IMG/VR virus record: IMGVR_UViG_3300010149_000237
Coordinates: 1-21,006 of that record
DNA length: 21,006 bases
Origin: a virus
Strand: one strand, 5' to 3'
Of this stretch, positions 20,774 through 21,006 are shown in pieces. The position numbers and the translations under genes were made by a program. Every line of letters starts with the position of its first letter. Positions within the stretch are counted from its first letter, which is position 1. Below the pieces are notes generated by a model, which made no database searches, was not told the origin of the DNA, and was given only the letters and a program-made list of their open reading frames with translations.

Positions 20774-21006
20774 ATGATTAATACATATGAAAAACCTCTT
20801 CACGAAATTCTACGCAATATCCATAAAATGGAAACTCGTGAAGAACGTATTGAGGCGCTTCGTGATCTTGGTAAATCACAAGCAATGGTAAATGACCTAC
20901 TTGCGTGTCAATTTAATGAATGGATTCAGGATGCCATTTGTCTACCTGAAGGCGAGCTGCCAGAAAGTATGGTAAAATTTTCAGGTGAAAAGAATTATCC
21001 AAAAGA
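20774..21006 (+). CDS. conserved phage protein, DUF6433-like (3'-truncated)
   Basis: ATG 20774 lies one base after the rnh stop, and the frame is open to the end of the window (77 complete codons). The N-terminus (MINTYEKPLHEILRNIHKME), then REERIEALRDLGKSQAMVNDL, a substituted NEWIQDAICLPEGELPESM and the start of a Pro/Tyr segment follow the layout of a small protein I recall as DUF6433, common in T4-like cyanophages and often next to replication genes. Function unknown. The name is from memory. Confidence 0.6.
   Translation, partial: MINTYEKPLHEILRNIHKMETREERIEALRDLGKSQAMVNDLLACQFNEWIQDAICLPEGELPESMVKFSGEKNYPK

Overview
The window is a gene-dense, AT-rich stretch of a T4-like (Straboviridae-type or marine myovirus) phage genome. 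All 33 recognisable coding regions lie on the + strand, with short gaps or overlaps of a few bases. The diagnosis rests on a class Ia ribonucleotide reductase pair with glutaredoxin (nrdA, nrdB, grx), a T4 RNase H/flap nuclease homologue (rnh), small conserved T4/cyanophage-type proteins, T4-early-like promoters, T4-late-like TATAAATA boxes, and a long collagen-like tail-fibre gene. A lipoprotein outer spanin implies a Gram-negative host. No photosynthesis genes, tRNAs, integrase, IS elements or CRISPR arrays are visible.

Layout. 1-604: end of an unidentified gene and a protein whose N-terminus looks like a capsid-targeting leader. 625-2142: terminator/promoter junction, then small hypothetical genes, two of them tiny membrane proteins. 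2179-5047: a low-GC accessory block with a promoter under a palindrome, a small gene, two overlapping glycosyltransferase-like genes (GT8-like, then GT42/DUF115-like), an unknown gene and a nucleotidyltransferase-KOW protein. 5052-7182: three phage genes preceded by late-type boxes, including an acidic 361-residue protein ending in a Cys cluster. 7186-8473: lysis-type membrane cassette (holin candidate, membrane-anchored coiled coil, i-spanin, o-spanin). 8460-9332: a second protein with the same leader as the 170 gene. 9333-13023: nucleotide metabolism (nrdA, nrdB, grx). 13027-13497: a small PARP-like ADP-ribosyltransferase candidate carrying a T4 internal-protein-like leader. 13502-14979: GIY-YIG nuclease-like protein, SH3-like protein and a Cys-rich unknown. 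14981-19857: collagen-type fibre followed by three tandem LamG/concanavalin-like paralogues. 19866-21006: rnh and the start of a conserved small gene.

How the genes fit together. nrdA/nrdB/grx make dNTPs and rnh removes replication primers. The fibre and LamG array probably form a host-recognition apparatus. The membrane cassette would break the Gram-negative envelope. The most interesting inference is a set of virion-internal cargo proteins: several N-termini resemble the prohead-protease-cleaved capsid-targeting sequences of T4 internal proteins and Alt. One of them is fused to an ADP-ribosyltransferase-like fold with an H-Y-(V) triad, which would be a miniature analogue of T4 Alt injected with the DNA. 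All functional statements come from reading motifs; no database search was possible.
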